Of a DNA stretch of 41,257 nt, positions 21,294 to 33,894 are shown one piece after another. The notes under the pieces were generated by a model, which worked only from the letters and a program-made list of their open reading frames with translations, searched no databases and had not been told where the DNA came from. Made by a program: the position numbers and the translations under genes. Origin of the DNA: an uncultured Pelagibacteraceae bacterium (GTDB lineage: Bacteria; Pseudomonadota; Alphaproteobacteria; Pelagibacterales; Pelagibacteraceae); assembly GCA_902573755.1 (NCBI GenBank), contig CACGLD010000006.1, forward strand, positions 1 through 41,257, given 5' to 3'. Each line of letters starts with the position of its first letter. Positions within the stretch are counted from its first letter, which is position 1.

Positions 21294-23099
21294 ATGAGTT
21301 CAATTGATAATATAAGAAATTTCGCAATTATTGCACATATTGATCATGGAAAATCTACTATTGCTGATCGTATTATACATAGTTGTGGTGGATTAACTGA
21401 AAGAGAAATGAAAGCTCAAGTTTTAGATTCTATGGATATTGAACGCGAAAGAGGTATCACAATTAAAGCGCAAACTGTAAAATTAAATTATAAAGCTAAA
21501 AATGGAAAAAATTATATTTTAAATATTATTGATACACCAGGTCATGTAGATTTCAGTTATGAAGTAAGTAGATCTTTATATGCTTGTGAAGGTTCAATTT
21601 TGATTGTAGATAGTACACAAGGAGTAGAAGCCCAAACTTTAGCAAATGTTTACCAAGCTTTAGATACCAACCATGAGATAGTGCCAGTTTTAAATAAAGT
21701 TGATTTACCAGCATCAGATTTAGATAGAACAAAAAAACAAATTGAAGAGGTGATAGGAATTGATACTGAAAATGCAATTCCGTGTTCAGGTAAAACTGGT
21801 GAAGGTATAGAGGAAATTTTAGAACAAATAATAACAACATTGCCTGCACCAAAAGGAGAAAGCTCAGCCGATCTAAAATGTTTATTGGTTGATAGCTGGT
21901 ATGACACTTATTTAGGCGTAGTGATATTAGTGAGAGTAATAGATGGTAAACTTTCTAAACACATGAAAATAAAAATGATGTCTACTAATCAGGAGTATAT
22001 TGTTGAAAAAGTTGGTGTTTTTACACCAAAGCCAGTAGACATAAATGAACTAAAAACAGGTGAAATTGGATTTATTACAACTGGTATTAAAGTTTTGTCT
22101 GAAACAAAAGTTGGAGATACGATTTGTGATGCTTCAAAACCCTTAAATGAAGCATTGCCAGGATTTAAACCAAGTAAGCCAGTAGTGTTCTGTGGACTAT
22201 TTCCAGTAGATAGTTCTGAGTTTCAAAAACTTAAAGATGGTCTAGCTAAATTACAATTAAATGATGCAAGTTTTTCATTTGAACCAGAGTCATCTTCTGC
22301 TTTAGGATTAGGTTTTAGATGTGGATTTTTAGGCTTACTTCATTTGGAAATTGTAACCGAGAGACTAGAAAGAGAGTTTGATGTTAATTTGTTAACAACT
22401 ACACCAGGTGTTGTTTATAAAGTTTACCTTAATAATGGAAATGTAATTGATCTTCAAAATCCATCAAGTTTACCCGATCCAACTTTAATAAAATATATTG
22501 AAGAACCATGGATAAAAGCAACAATCATTACTCCTGACCAATATTTAGGTTCAATTATAAAAATGTGTCAGGATAAAAGAGGAATTCAGACTAATTTAAG
22601 TTACTCAGGCAACAGAGCAGTTGTGAATTATGAATTACCTTTAAACGAAGTAGTTTTTGACTTTAATGATAGATTAAAATCAATGACTAGTGGATATGCC
22701 AGTTTTGATTATGAAATAATTGAACATAGAGAGGGAGATTTAGTTAAATTAGGAATACTAGTTAATGGAGAACCTGTTGATGCTTTAGCTATGATGATTC
22801 ATAAAGATTTTGCTCAAAAAACCGGAAGAGAAGTTTGTGAAAAATTAAAAGATTTAATTCCTCGACATAATTTTATGATCCCAGTTCAAGCTGCGATTGG
22901 AGGTAAAATTATCGCAAGAGAGACAATAAAAGGTTTTAAAAAGGATGTTTTAACTAAAATTCATGGTGGTGGAGCAACAGACAGGAAAAGAAAACTTTTA
23001 GAAAAACAGAAAAAAGGAAAAGCTAGATCAAAACAATTTGGAAGAGTAGAAATTCCACAAGAAGCATTTATAGGAGTTTTAAAAATACAAAAAGAATAA
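21294..23099 (+). CDS. lepA: Elongation factor 4 (LepA)
   Basis: [60 protein letters not shown]-terminal [45 protein letters not shown]. Confidence 0.98.
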   Translation: MSSIDNIRNFAIIAHIDHGKSTIADRIIHSCGGLTEREMKAQVLDSMDIERERGITIKAQTVKLNYKAKNGKNYILNIIDTPGHVDFSYEVSRSLYACEGSILIVDSTQGVEAQTLANVYQALDTNHEIVPVLNKVDLPASDLDRTKKQIEEVIGIDTENAIPCSGKTGEGIEEILEQIITTLPAPKGESSADLKCLLVDSWYDTYLGVVILVRVIDGKLSKHMKIKMMSTNQEYIVEKVGVFTPKPVDINELKTGEIGFITTGIKVLSETKVGDTICDASKPLNEALPGFKPSKPVVFCGLFPVDSSEFQKLKDGLAKLQLNDASFSFEPESSSALGLGFRCGFLGLLHLEIVTERLEREFDVNLLTTTPGVVYKVYLNNGNVIDLQNPSSLPDPTLIKYIEEPWIKATIITPDQYLGSIIKMCQDKRGIQTNLSYSGNRAVVNYELPLNEVVFDFNDRLKSMTSGYASFDYEIIEHREGDLVKLGILVNGEPVDALAMMIHKDFAQKTGREVCEKLKDLIPRHNFMIPVQAAIGGKIIARETIKGFKKDVLTKIHGGGATDRKRKLLEKQKKGKARSKQFGRVEIPQEAFIGVLKIQKE

Positions 23100-23102
23100 T
23101 TT

Positions 23103-24131
23103 ATGGAGAAAATAAATTGGGGAATCATTGGCTTAGGAAATATTGCCCAAACTTTTTCTGAAGGATTTTTAAATGTTAAAAATGGAAGACTTTTGGCAAT
23201 TTCAAGTTCTAACGCATCTAAATTAGAATATTTCAAAAATAAGTACGAAATTAATGATAATTATATTTTTAAAAAATATGAGGACTTATTAAATTGCAAG
23301 GATATAGATGTTGTATACATAGCTCTACCAAATAATCTCCATTTTGAATGGATAATAAAAGCAATAAAAAGTAATAAAAAAATTTTGGTTGAGAAACCAG
23401 CACTCACAAATCTTAAAAATGCTAAAATAGTAAGTGATGAAGTAATAAATAAAGAATTATTTTTTGCAGAAGGATATATGTACAGATATAACCCTCAAAT
23501 TTTAAAAACAATTGAAATAATAAAAAGTCAAGAACTTGGAAAAGTAATTTCTATGGAATCTTTTTTTTGTAAAAATTTACTTACAAAAAAAAAATTTCTT
23601 TTTTTTAACAAAAAGAAAAAAATCGATTTAAATAATAGACTATTTAATAAAAATTTAGGTGGAGGATGTATTTTAGATTTAGGCTGTTATCCTGTATCTT
23701 TTAGTGTTTTAGTTGCTTCTTTAATTGAAGGAATAAACTATAAAAAGTTTAAATTAAAAAACATTAAAAGAGAAGATGGATATATGGGTGTAGACATCAA
23801 TGCAGAAGCAGATATTTGTTTTGATGAAAATTTCACTTCAAAAATAAGATCATCATTTAAAAAATCTCTTGGATCAGATACAATTATTAATTTCGAAAAA
23901 GGATATTTGTTAATTAAAAATACATGGACAGGTAACACAGAGATATTTAAAAATACAAAAGATAAAAATGAAATTTTAAAGGGCAAATTTGAAAAAAATA
24001 TTTACTCTTATGAAATTGAAAAAATTAGCAAAGATATCTTTGAGGGAAAAAATAAACCTTCATTTCCTGGAGTTTCAATTATGGAAACAAAAATTAATAC
24101 AGAAATATTAGAGATGTGGTTAAATGATTGA
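23103..24131 (+). CDS. Gfo/Idh/MocA-family oxidoreductase
   Basis: Rossmann start INWGIIGLGNIAQTFSEGF; VDVVYIALPNNLHFEW-type region; ILVEKPALTN; GYMYRYNPQ; GGGCILDLGCYPV. Confidence 0.92.
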   Translation: MEKINWGIIGLGNIAQTFSEGFLNVKNGRLLAISSSNASKLEYFKNKYEINDNYIFKKYEDLLNCKDIDVVYIALPNNLHFEWIIKAIKSNKKILVEKPALTNLKNAKIVSDEVINKELFFAEGYMYRYNPQILKTIEIIKSQELGKVISMESFFCKNLLTKKKFLFFNKKKKIDLNNRLFNKNLGGGCILDLGCYPVSFSVLVASLIEGINYKKFKLKNIKREDGYMGVDINAEADICFDENFTSKIRSSFKKSLGSDTIINFEKGYLLIKNTWTGNTEIFKNTKDKNEILKGKFEKNIYSYEIEKISKDIFEGKNKPSFPGVSIMETKINTEILEMWLND

Positions 24132-24933
24132 AAATAAGATTATCGATTGTATTACTTTTTTTGATAACAATTTTATGTTTGAATTGAGATATAACATATT
24201 ATTTGACCAAGTTGATTATTTTGTTGTTTGTGAGTCTGAGTTTGATCATAAAGGTAACAAAAAAGGAAAAAATTTTATTTGGAAAGATTATTATGATCAA
24301 AAAAAAATTAAATATTTTTTAAACTCCAACCCTTTTCCAAAACAAACTAATAGATGGGAGAACCAAGCGATTCAAAGAGAATATTTACTAAATTATATAG
24401 ACTTTGCGAAACCAGATGATTATATTTTTTTTTCAGATCCAGATGAAATCATAAAACCTGAATTACTAAATAATTTTATTTTAAAAAAAAAATATGGAAT
24501 ATTTTTACATAATTTTTATAATTATAAATTTAACTTATACAATTCAAATGAATCACCATGGGAAGGATCTAGAGTTTGTAAAAAAAAAAATCTTAAATCT
24601 ATTGATTTTATGAGACAAAAAGTTAAATCAAAGAATATAAACTATAAATTTTATAGAATTGATAAAGAAAAAAATATTCAGATATTTCAGGATGCAGGAT
24701 GGCATTTTAATAACATAATGACTCCTGAAGAAATTTCATTGAAGTTAAAAACTTTTGCTCATTCTGAATTTTCCTTAGAAAAATATAGTTCTATAGAAAT
24801 AATAAAAAAAAAAATTGAAAATAAAGAAGATTTATTTGAAAGAGGGCATAAATATAAATCTGTGAAATTAGATCAAAGTTTTCCTAAGTATATTTTAGAT
24901 AATAAAGAAAAATTTAATGAATTTATTTTATAG
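24124..24933 (+). CDS. Glycosyltransferase family 17-like protein (beta-1,4-mannosyl-glycoprotein N-acetylglucosaminyltransferase family)
   Basis: IIDCITFFDNNFMFELRYNILFDQVDYFVVCESEFDHKGNKKG, DDYIFFSDPDEIIKPELL, DAGWHFNNIMTPEEISLKLKTFAHSEF; 8-nt overlap with the upstream oxidoreductase. Confidence 0.82.
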   Translation: MIENKIIDCITFFDNNFMFELRYNILFDQVDYFVVCESEFDHKGNKKGKNFIWKDYYDQKKIKYFLNSNPFPKQTNRWENQAIQREYLLNYIDFAKPDDYIFFSDPDEIIKPELLNNFILKKKYGIFLHNFYNYKFNLYNSNESPWEGSRVCKKKNLKSIDFMRQKVKSKNINYKFYRIDKEKNIQIFQDAGWHFNNIMTPEEISLKLKTFAHSEFSLEKYSSIEIIKKKIENKEDLFERGHKYKSVKLDQSFPKYILDNKEKFNEFIL

Positions 24934-24941
24934 ATCTACCA

Positions 24942-25031
24942 GGAGAGGTGGCCGAGTGGTTGAAGGCGCACGCTTGGAAAGCGTGTAAAGGAGTAATTCT
25001 TTCATGGGTTCGAATCCCATTCTCTCCGCCA
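24942..25031 (+). tRNA. tRNA-Ser (anticodon GGA), CCA encoded
   Basis: Acceptor GGAGAGG/TCTCTCC with discriminator G and CCA; anticodon arm CGC-TTGGAAA-GCG; long class II variable arm; T-loop GGTTCGAATCC. Confidence 0.97.
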
Positions 25032-25113
25032 TCAAATAAGCTTTATTTTTCAAGGTTAATTTAGGTATTTTAGATTTTTTTTGTTAAGATAAATCAGCAA
25101 TTTTTATAAATAA

Positions 25114-27210
<2,097 letters not shown>

Positions 27211-27212
27211 AA

Positions 27213-28493
27213 ATGAAGTTCTTTGAAACTTCAAAATATCATTCTTTTAAAAAATCAACATATATAACTCTCAGATGGATCGGAATTATTGGACAATTAA
27301 TTGCAGTAAATTTTGTATATTTATTTCTAAATCCAAATTTTGATTTTATTACCTCAAATTTAGTTATATTTTTAGGAATATTAAGTAATTTATATTTAAT
27401 TTTTATTTATAAAAAAACACAGTTATCAGATAGATCTGCTTTTGTCTTCCTGCTTATAGATATTTTGCAATTAGGTATCCTTCTTTATTTGTCAGGAGGA
27501 ATAACTAATCCATTTGTAATTTTTATATTAATACCAAGTGTTTTTTCTTCATCAAATTTAAGCTTAAGAACTAATGCTTTGTTAGTAATCTTAACAATAA
27601 TTATAATTATAATTTTAACTTTTAGTTATCAAGATTTACCAATTAATTTAAATAGCGATTTTCACAATAATCATTATTTTTATTATTCTATACCAACATC
27701 ATTAATTATTGCTTTGGTATTTTTAAATTATTTTGCAATGACATTTGGAGCGCAATCTCGATTGAGAAAAGAAGCTTTAGGAAAAATGGAAGAAGTAATG
27801 GCTAAAGAGCATGAGCTCTTATCTTTGGGTGGTCAAGCTGCTGCTGCAGCACATTCTTTAGGCACTCCACTTTCTACAATAACAATAATTGCTCATGATT
27901 TAATGAAACAATTTAGGGGCCAGAAGGATATAAAAAAAGATATCGAATTATTAAACAGTCAAGTTGATAGATGTAATGAAATTTTAAAGCGTTTAACTCT
28001 TAACCCTGTAGAAGAAGATGATTTTATAGATAAAGATATTAATATTAGAGATTATTTACACGAAATTATCTCATCATTTAAGGAAATTAGTAAAAAAGAT
28101 TTTATTTTTAATTTTGATCAAGATTCAAACCCAAAAAAAATAAGCAAATCTATAGAGATAGTTTATGGATTAAGAAATTTTATTGGAAATGCCAACAAAT
28201 TTGCTAGAAATACCATTTTTATTAATTTAAAAAGTGACAGTGAAATCACAGAGATTACTGTAGAGGATGATGGTAATGGTTATCCTAGAGACATCATATC
28301 AAAAATTGGAGAACCATACTTAAAATCAAATTATTCAAAAGATAGGTCAAAGGAAGGCTTAGGTCTTGGGTTGTTTATTGGAAAAACTTTATTAGAGAAA
28401 AATTTTGCATCAGTAAACTGTAGAAATTCAAAAACACGTAGTGGAGCTGAAGTTAATATTAAATGGAAGAATAGAGAATTATTTAATATTTAG
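27213..28493 (+). CDS. regB: RegB/PrrB/ActS-like redox sensor histidine kinase
   Basis: N-terminal membrane domain with GGITNPF heptad (quinone-site motif of RegB), H-box [15 protein letters not shown], Cys in [12 protein letters not shown], and ATPase [16 protein letters not shown] motifs. Confidence 0.88.
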   Translation: MKFFETSKYHSFKKSTYITLRWIGIIGQLIAVNFVYLFLNPNFDFITSNLVIFLGILSNLYLIFIYKKTQLSDRSAFVFLLIDILQLGILLYLSGGITNPFVIFILIPSVFSSSNLSLRTNALLVILTIIIIIILTFSYQDLPINLNSDFHNNHYFYYSIPTSLIIALVFLNYFAMTFGAQSRLRKEALGKMEEVMAKEHELLSLGGQAAAAAHSLGTPLSTITIIAHDLMKQFRGQKDIKKDIELLNSQVDRCNEILKRLTLNPVEEDDFIDKDINIRDYLHEIISSFKEISKKDFIFNFDQDSNPKKISKSIEIVYGLRNFIGNANKFARNTIFINLKSDSEITEITVEDDGNGYPRDIISKIGEPYLKSNYSKDRSKEGLGLGLFIGKTLLEKNFASVNCRNSKTRSGAEVNIKWKNRELFNI

Positions 28494-30289
28494 TGGTATC
28501 TTTTCTTTGTTTCAAATAATGAGCTTAATTGAGATATCATAACATCTCCTAATTCATTTACGTCAGTAATTTTTATTGCTTTGTCATAATACCTTGAAAC
28601 ATCATGACCTATTCCTATTGCTAGAACTTCTATATCGGATTTATTTTCAATAAATTTAACAATCTTTTTTAAATGTTTTTCTAAAAAATCTCCTGAATTA
28701 ACAGAAAGAGTTGAGTCATCCACAGGTGCTCCATCAGAAATTACCATTAAGATTTTCCTTTCCTCTTTCCTTTTTTTTATTCTGTTGTAAGCCCATGATA
28801 TTGCTTCCCCATCAATATTTTCTTTAAGCAAACCTTCTTTAAGCATCAGTCCCAAATTATTTTTTGCTTGCCTCCAATGAGTATCTGCACCTTTATATAT
28901 AATATGCCTTAAATCATTAAGTCTACCTGGTGTTTTAGGTTTTGAATTTTTAGTCCAAAGCTCTCTACTTTGTCCACCTTTCCAGTTTTTAGTTGTGAAA
29001 CCTAAAATTTCAACTTTAACTGAGCATCTTTCTAGAGTTCTAGATAAAATATCTGCACATATGGCTGCAATAGTAATTGGTCTTCCTCTCATGGATCCAG
29101 AATTATCAATTAACAAAGTTACTACTGTATCTTTAAAATCTAAGTCCTTTTCTTTTTTAAAAGATAAAGAATTATAAGGGTCCATTATAATTCTTGGAAG
29201 TTTAGAGCTATCTAACAAGCCTTCTTCTAAATCAAATTCCCAGGCCCTATTTTGTTTTGCAAGCAATTGTCTTTGAAGTTTATTTGCTAATTTTGTTATT
29301 ACATCTTGGAAACCAATTAGCTGTTGATCTAAGCTTTTTCTTAGTTTAGTTGCTTCATCAGCATTTTCTAAATTCTCAGCTTTTACTATTTCATCATACT
29401 GTGTAGTAAAAATTTTATAATCAAGATTAATATTATCTATATTTTTTTTTACTATTTGTTCTGAACTCTGTTCATCTGATTTAACTTCGTTGAGTTGTTC
29501 ATCTAAGTTAAATTCATCAATGCTATAATCAGCATCTAGAGAGGCTTGGGTTTCTTGATCATTATTTTCATCTTTATTATCCTCTTTATCACTATTCTGA
29601 TCATCATTTGAAGGATTGTCTTGCCCTTGATCCTGATTTTCTTCTTTTTTTTCGTTATCTTCATCGCTTTGAAAAATATCCATTTCTTCCAATATTTGAG
29701 AAAACTTTGAAGAGTAAGTATTTTGATCTTCTAGATTATTCATCAAAAATTCCTTATGCTTTTCAATAGAGTTTTCAAAATCTTTCTCCCAAAAATTTAA
29801 CATTCTAGATGTCAGAGCATTTAACTTTATTTTATGAAAGTTTTTGAGCATATATAATTCAAAAGCCTCTGCCACAGGTACATCCTCTTTTGTTTTTAAT
29901 TGATCTTTTCTTTTACGATTAATTATTTGTGAATAGTTTTCATGAAAGTTTTTTTCTATACCTTTAAGCATTTGACCGCCCAAGGCCTCATATCTAATTT
30001 TTTCAGCAATATTATAAAGTGATCTAGATGAAGTGTTGCTAGGTAAGTTTTTTTTATAAATGAACTCACTAGAAAATTTTTTTTTAAGTGCACTTGAGTC
30101 AGTCTCAGCACGTAGTCTTATAAAGTCACTTGGATTAGTAAGATTATCGATTTCTAATGAAATAATATCTTTAGCTTTTTTTTCTTCTAAGTTTTTTTTA
30201 TTTAAATCAAAATCATCCGAAATTACTTTTGCTGTTGAATTTAAAGCAATTCTGAATTTTTCTTTTAAGTTTGATTCTTTAGAGCTCAT
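28490..30289 (-). CDS. cobT: CobT-like protein (VWA-domain cobaltochelatase subunit family)
   Basis: Acidic low-complexity middle region, MIDAS motif [81 protein letters not shown]. Confidence 0.92.
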   Translation of the reverse strand: MSSKESNLKEKFRIALNSTAKVISDDFDLNKKNLEEKKAKDIISLEIDNLTNPSDFIRLRAETDSSALKKKFSSEFIYKKNLPSNTSSRSLYNIAEKIRYEALGGQMLKGIEKNFHENYSQIINRKRKDQLKTKEDVPVAEAFELYMLKNFHKIKLNALTSRMLNFWEKDFENSIEKHKEFLMNNLEDQNTYSSKFSQILEEMDIFQSDEDNEKKEENQDQGQDNPSNDDQNSDKEDNKDENNDQETQASLDADYSIDEFNLDEQLNEVKSDEQSSEQIVKKNIDNINLDYKIFTTQYDEIVKAENLENADEATKLRKSLDQQLIGFQDVITKLANKLQRQLLAKQNRAWEFDLEEGLLDSSKLPRIIMDPYNSLSFKKEKDLDFKDTVVTLLIDNSGSMRGRPITIAAICADILSRTLERCSVKVEILGFTTKNWKGGQSRELWTKNSKPKTPGRLNDLRHIIYKGADTHWRQAKNNLGLMLKEGLLKENIDGEAISWAYNRIKKRKEERKILMVISDGAPVDDSTLSVNSGDFLEKHLKKIVKFIENKSDIEVLAIGIGHDVSRYYDKAIKITDVNELGDVMISQLSSLFETKKRYH

Positions 30290-31264
30290 TTAAATTTGAA
30301 TATTTACCAAGGACTCTGGCAATTCTTCACCAAAACATCTCTGATAATATTCTGCGATAGTATTTTTTTCAATATCATCACATTTATTTAGAAAAGTTAC
30401 TCTAAAAGCGTAACCAGTGTCTTTAAAAATCTCAGAATTTTCAGCCCAATGCAATACAGTTCTGGGGCTCATTACTGTTGAAATGTCTCCTGCTATAAAT
30501 CCTTTACGTGTTAAGGATGCCACTTTTATCATGTTGGCAACCTTCTCTTTTCCCTTTGAGTTATTTAAGTTTTTATTTTTTGACAAAACAATGTCCATTT
30601 CTCTATCTAGGCTTAGATAGTTTAATGTCGTAACGATATTCCATCTATCCATCTGACCTTGGTTAATTTGCTGCGTACCATGATAAAGACCTGTCGTATC
30701 ACCCAGTCCAACAGTATTTGAAGTAGCAAATAGTCTAAAAAATTTATTTTGTTTAATTACTTTATTTTTATCTAGTAATGTAAAATTTCCCTCAGCTTCT
30801 AAAACTCTTTGAATTACAAACATTACATCAGGTCTACCAGCATCATATTCATCAAAAACAAGTGCAACTGGATTTTGAATAGACCATGGTAAAATTCCTT
30901 CATTAAATTGAGTTACTTGTTTACCGTCTTTAAGAACTATTGCATCTTTTCCAATTAAATCAATTCTACTTACATGACTGTCTAAATTTACACGGATACA
31001 AGGCCAATTTAATCTTGCAGCAATTTGCTCAATGTGAGTAGATTTACCAGTACCGTGATATCCTTGAACTAAAACTCTTTTGTTAAATGCAAATCCAGAA
31101 ATAATAGCTAAAGTAGTATCTCTATCGAACTTATAGTTTTTATCAATTTCAGGAACATATTCGTTTTTTTTTGAAAATGCATCTACTTCCATTTCCGAAT
31201 CAATTCCAAAAGTTTGTTTTAATGAAACTTTAATATCTGGTTCTGTGTTAAGATTTGGTGTCAA
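30290..31264 (-). CDS. cobS: CobS-like AAA+ ATPase (cobaltochelatase subunit family)
   Basis: Walker [43 protein letters not shown], Walker [24 protein letters not shown]; directly upstream of cobT. Confidence 0.93.
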   Translation of the reverse strand: MTPNLNTEPDIKVSLKQTFGIDSEMEVDAFSKKNEYVPEIDKNYKFDRDTTLAIISGFAFNKRVLVQGYHGTGKSTHIEQIAARLNWPCIRVNLDSHVSRIDLIGKDAIVLKDGKQVTQFNEGILPWSIQNPVALVFDEYDAGRPDVMFVIQRVLEAEGNFTLLDKNKVIKQNKFFRLFATSNTVGLGDTTGLYHGTQQINQGQMDRWNIVTTLNYLSLDREMDIVLSKNKNLNNSKGKEKVANMIKVASLTRKGFIAGDISTVMSPRTVLHWAENSEIFKDTGYAFRVTFLNKCDDIEKNTIAEYYQRCFGEELPESLVNIQI

Positions 31265-31781
31265 TTTTTTCCCTATAGGTATTTTTTAACTGAGTATAAG
31301 CTAATGTTATAAGTTTAAGTTTTTCCTCGTATTTTTTATTTCCAGAATTCATATCAGGGTGAAATTTTTTCACAAGTAATTTGAATTTATCTTGTATTTT
31401 CTTCCACTTTAAACCCACAGAAACCCCCAATATTCCAAAAGCTTTTATATCTTTATGATCGAATTTAAATTGACGCATATGATTATAATCTCCATTTATT
31501 TTTTCTTTATCGAACTCATCTCTCAAAGTTGTATTCCATAACACTTTGAAAAAATTATCTGAGGAACTAAAACTTTGCGTGGGTTTGTGCCAAGTCATGT
31601 CAGATTTTAAAAAATCCATTACTTGGTCATCATTCATTCCCGAAAAATAGTTCCAATTTTTATTAAATTCTTTTACATGCTCAAGGCAAAGCATTCTAAA
31701 TTTTCTGCTATTATCTTTTTCAACTGGTGCCTTATATTCACCTATTTCATTACAATTTTTCCAGTCACAAATATTTTTCAT
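31248..31781 (-). CDS. DnaJ (J-domain) protein with N-terminal Cys/His zinc-finger-like segment
   Basis: [15 protein letters not shown]...[16 protein letters not shown] followed by a C-terminal J domain with KKFHPD; overlaps cobS. Start set to MKNICDW; the ORF track extends to 31796. Confidence 0.88.
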   Translation of the reverse strand: MKNICDWKNCNEIGEYKAPVEKDNSRKFRMLCLEHVKEFNKNWNYFSGMNDDQVMDFLKSDMTWHKPTQSFSSSDNFFKVLWNTTLRDEFDKEKINGDYNHMRQFKFDHKDIKAFGILGVSVGLKWKKIQDKFKLLVKKFHPDMNSGNKKYEEKLKLITLAYTQLKNTYREKIDTKS

Positions 31782-31798
31782 GATATATAATAACATAT

Positions 31799-32059
31799 AT
31801 GGATATAAATGAGTTAATTACAATTGTAAAAAATAAATTATTAAATCAAATAAATATTGAAAGTATAAATATTGAAGATAAATCTTTTCTTCATAAAAAT
31901 CATAAAGGAAATCAAGAAGGAAAATATCATTTAAAATTAATTATTGTTTCTGAAGAACTAAAAAAAATGAATAAAATTGAAAGTAATAAAAAAATTTACA
32001 AGATTTTAGACCAAGAATTAAAAGAATTTATTCACTCAATTCAAATTTTAATTAGTTAA
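31799..32059 (+). CDS. BolA-family protein
   Basis: LHKNHKGNQEGKYHLKLIIVSEELKKMNKIESNKKIYKILDQELKEFIHSIQI fits the BolA fold signature; divergent from the dnaJ-cobS-cobT genes. Confidence 0.85.
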   Translation: MDINELITIVKNKLLNQINIESINIEDKSFLHKNHKGNQEGKYHLKLIIVSEELKKMNKIESNKKIYKILDQELKEFIHSIQILIS

Positions 32060-33154
32060 AAATTTTCTTAAAAATAAATTTAACTTTTTTTTGGAGTATT
32101 GTTTGTTGAAAATTGGCTTACCAATTTTTTTTAACAAAACTAAGTTAATTTTTTCAGAATTATTTTTTTTATCTTTGATCATAAAAGATAAAATCTTATT
32201 TAAATCTCTGATAGTAAAATATTTTTTTATAGAAGAAGGTAGACTAGAGTTGTCAATATGATTTATAATTAAATTATATTCATTTTTACTGAGCATATTT
32301 TCTTTTAAACTAAAATTAAGTGCTGTCTTCATTCCAAGTATCACGGCTTCACCATGATTTAGTTTATGGCTGTACCCTAAGCCTGCCTCATAAGCATGGG
32401 CAAATGTATGACCAAAATTTAATACTTTTCTTAATGCTGTTTCTTTTTCATCTTTTTCGACTACCTTTTTTTTAATTTTACAACTTTCATAGATAGCTTT
32501 TTCAATAAATGGAGATGAAAGATTTAAAATTTTTTTAAGATTTTTATTCAAGAAATTAAATAATTTTTTGTTATCAATTAATGAATGCTTCAATATTTCT
32601 CCATATCCACAAATTATTTCTCTTTTTGGTAAAGATTTAAGAAATTGAATATCTGAGAGAACCAGTGATGGTTGATAAAAGCTTCCTATTAAATTTTTAC
32701 CGTATTTAGAATTAACTCCAGTTTTTCCCCCGATTGATGAATCAACTTGAGCTAAAAGAGTTGTTGGAATATTTGCAAACTTAAGGCCTCTTTTGAAAAG
32801 ATTAGCTGCAAAACCACTTACATCGCCTGTAATTCCTCCTCCTAAAGAAATTAAAACATCATTTCTTGAAAAGTTTTTATTTAATAAAACTTCTAGAATT
32901 TTATTAACGCTATTAATATTTTTGTTTTTTTCACTAGCATTAAAAAATAACACAAAAATACTTTTATTTTTAAAAGACCTTTTAATATTTGAAACAAATT
33001 TTTTTGGAACATTTTTATCAACAACAATCAAACATTTATCAAAATCAATTGAATTTGATTTAAAAATTTTTGATATGCTTGAGGTTAAATTTGATCCAAT
33101 AATTATTGGATATTTTTCGGTTTTAGTTACTATATTTAATTTAGTTTGTTTCAT
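32048..33154 (-). CDS. aroB: 3-dehydroquinate synthase
   Basis: VLISLGGGITGDVSGFAANLFKRGLKFANIPTTLLAQVDSSIGGKTGVN; KVLNFGHTFAHAYEAGLGYSHKLNHGEAVILGM. Confidence 0.97.
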   Translation of the reverse strand: MKQTKLNIVTKTEKYPIIIGSNLTSSISKIFKSNSIDFDKCLIVVDKNVPKKFVSNIKRSFKNKSIFVLFFNASEKNKNINSVNKILEVLLNKNFSRNDVLISLGGGITGDVSGFAANLFKRGLKFANIPTTLLAQVDSSIGGKTGVNSKYGKNLIGSFYQPSLVLSDIQFLKSLPKREIICGYGEILKHSLIDNKKLFNFLNKNLKKILNLSSPFIEKAIYESCKIKKKVVEKDEKETALRKVLNFGHTFAHAYEAGLGYSHKLNHGEAVILGMKTALNFSLKENMLSKNEYNLIINHIDNSSLPSSIKKYFTIRDLNKILSFMIKDKKNNSEKINLVLLKKIGKPIFNKQYSKKKLNLFLRKFLTN

Positions 33155-33654
33155 AAATTTTTACAATTTTATTTACTATTTCACTTTTAGTAAGATTATC
33201 ACACTTTATCTCATATAAAGCTTTAGAATAAATGTTAGATCGTTTCTTAATTAAATCAATTAACTCAGCATCGGTTGCATTAATCGCCAACGGTCTTTTT
33301 TTACTGTTTTTAATTCTATTTAACAATGTTTTATCATCCCAATTTAGCCAAAAAGATAAATGATTTTTTAAAATTTCTTTTCTAATGCTGTTATTTGTAA
33401 AAGCCCCCCCCACCAAGTGAAATCACAGTAGAGTTTAATTTAAGTTTTTTTAAAGTTGTTTGTTCCTCAATTTTTCTAAAATAATTCTCACCCCTAACTT
33501 CAAAGATTTTTTTTATTGTAATGTTTAAATTTTTTTCAATTTCTTTATCGATATCTACAAATTTTAATTTTAATTTCTTAGCTACTAAGGATCCAATAGA
33601 GGTCTTACCAGAACCCATCATCCCCAAAAAAACTAGATTTTCTTTTGATTTCAT
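33141..33654 (-). pseudogene. aroK: Shikimate kinase, split by a +1 frameshift at a G8 tract (apparent; could be a sequencing error)
   Basis: Two overlapping minus-strand ORFs join as MKSKENLVFLGMMGSGKTSIGSLVAKKL...STVISLGGG | AFTNNSIRKEILKNHLSFWLNWDDKTLLNRIKNSKKRPL.... Deleting one C from C8 (33404-33411) restores SLGGGAFTN. Confidence 0.88.
33404..33411. repeat. C8/G8 homopolymer at the aroK frameshift
   Basis: Direct reading: ...gtaaaagCCCCCCCCaccaag...; anomalous G/C run in an AT-rich region. Confidence 0.9.
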
Positions 33655-33711
33655 AAGTTTCTTTATTGAAAAAACATAAATATGTCTTAATTTGAAATTA
33701 TCTAAAAGTAT

Positions 33712-33894
33712 ATGCAATTCATTAAAAACACAAGTTCAGGCAAAGTAAGTATCATAGGACTTGTGATTAAATCTATAATCGGATTAGGGGTTATTTTAGG
33801 TATTATTTTTTTTCTAAGTACAATTGATTTTCCTGCACCTAAAAAAGAAATTGAAAAAATTATTCCAAATGAAAATTTTAAAATTGTTAAATAA
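33712..33894 (+). CDS. Small single-pass membrane protein (60 aa), uncharacterised
   Basis: One hydrophobic helix (VSIIGLVIKSIIGLGVILGIIFFLSTI) with a charged C-terminal tail; co-directional and overlapping with the next ORF. Confidence 0.65.
   Translation: MQFIKNTSSGKVSIIGLVIKSIIGLGVILGIIFFLSTIDFPAPKKEIEKIIPNENFKIVK

Noticed and set aside
29570-29660. Low-complexity repeat-like tract in cobT
   Set aside because: The acidic Asp/Glu/Asn/Gln-rich linker is a normal feature of CobT proteins, not a DNA repeat or CRISPR.
32793-33218. 141-aa plus-strand ORF antisense to aroB/aroK
   Set aside because: Fully explained by the aroB coding strand; no independent support.
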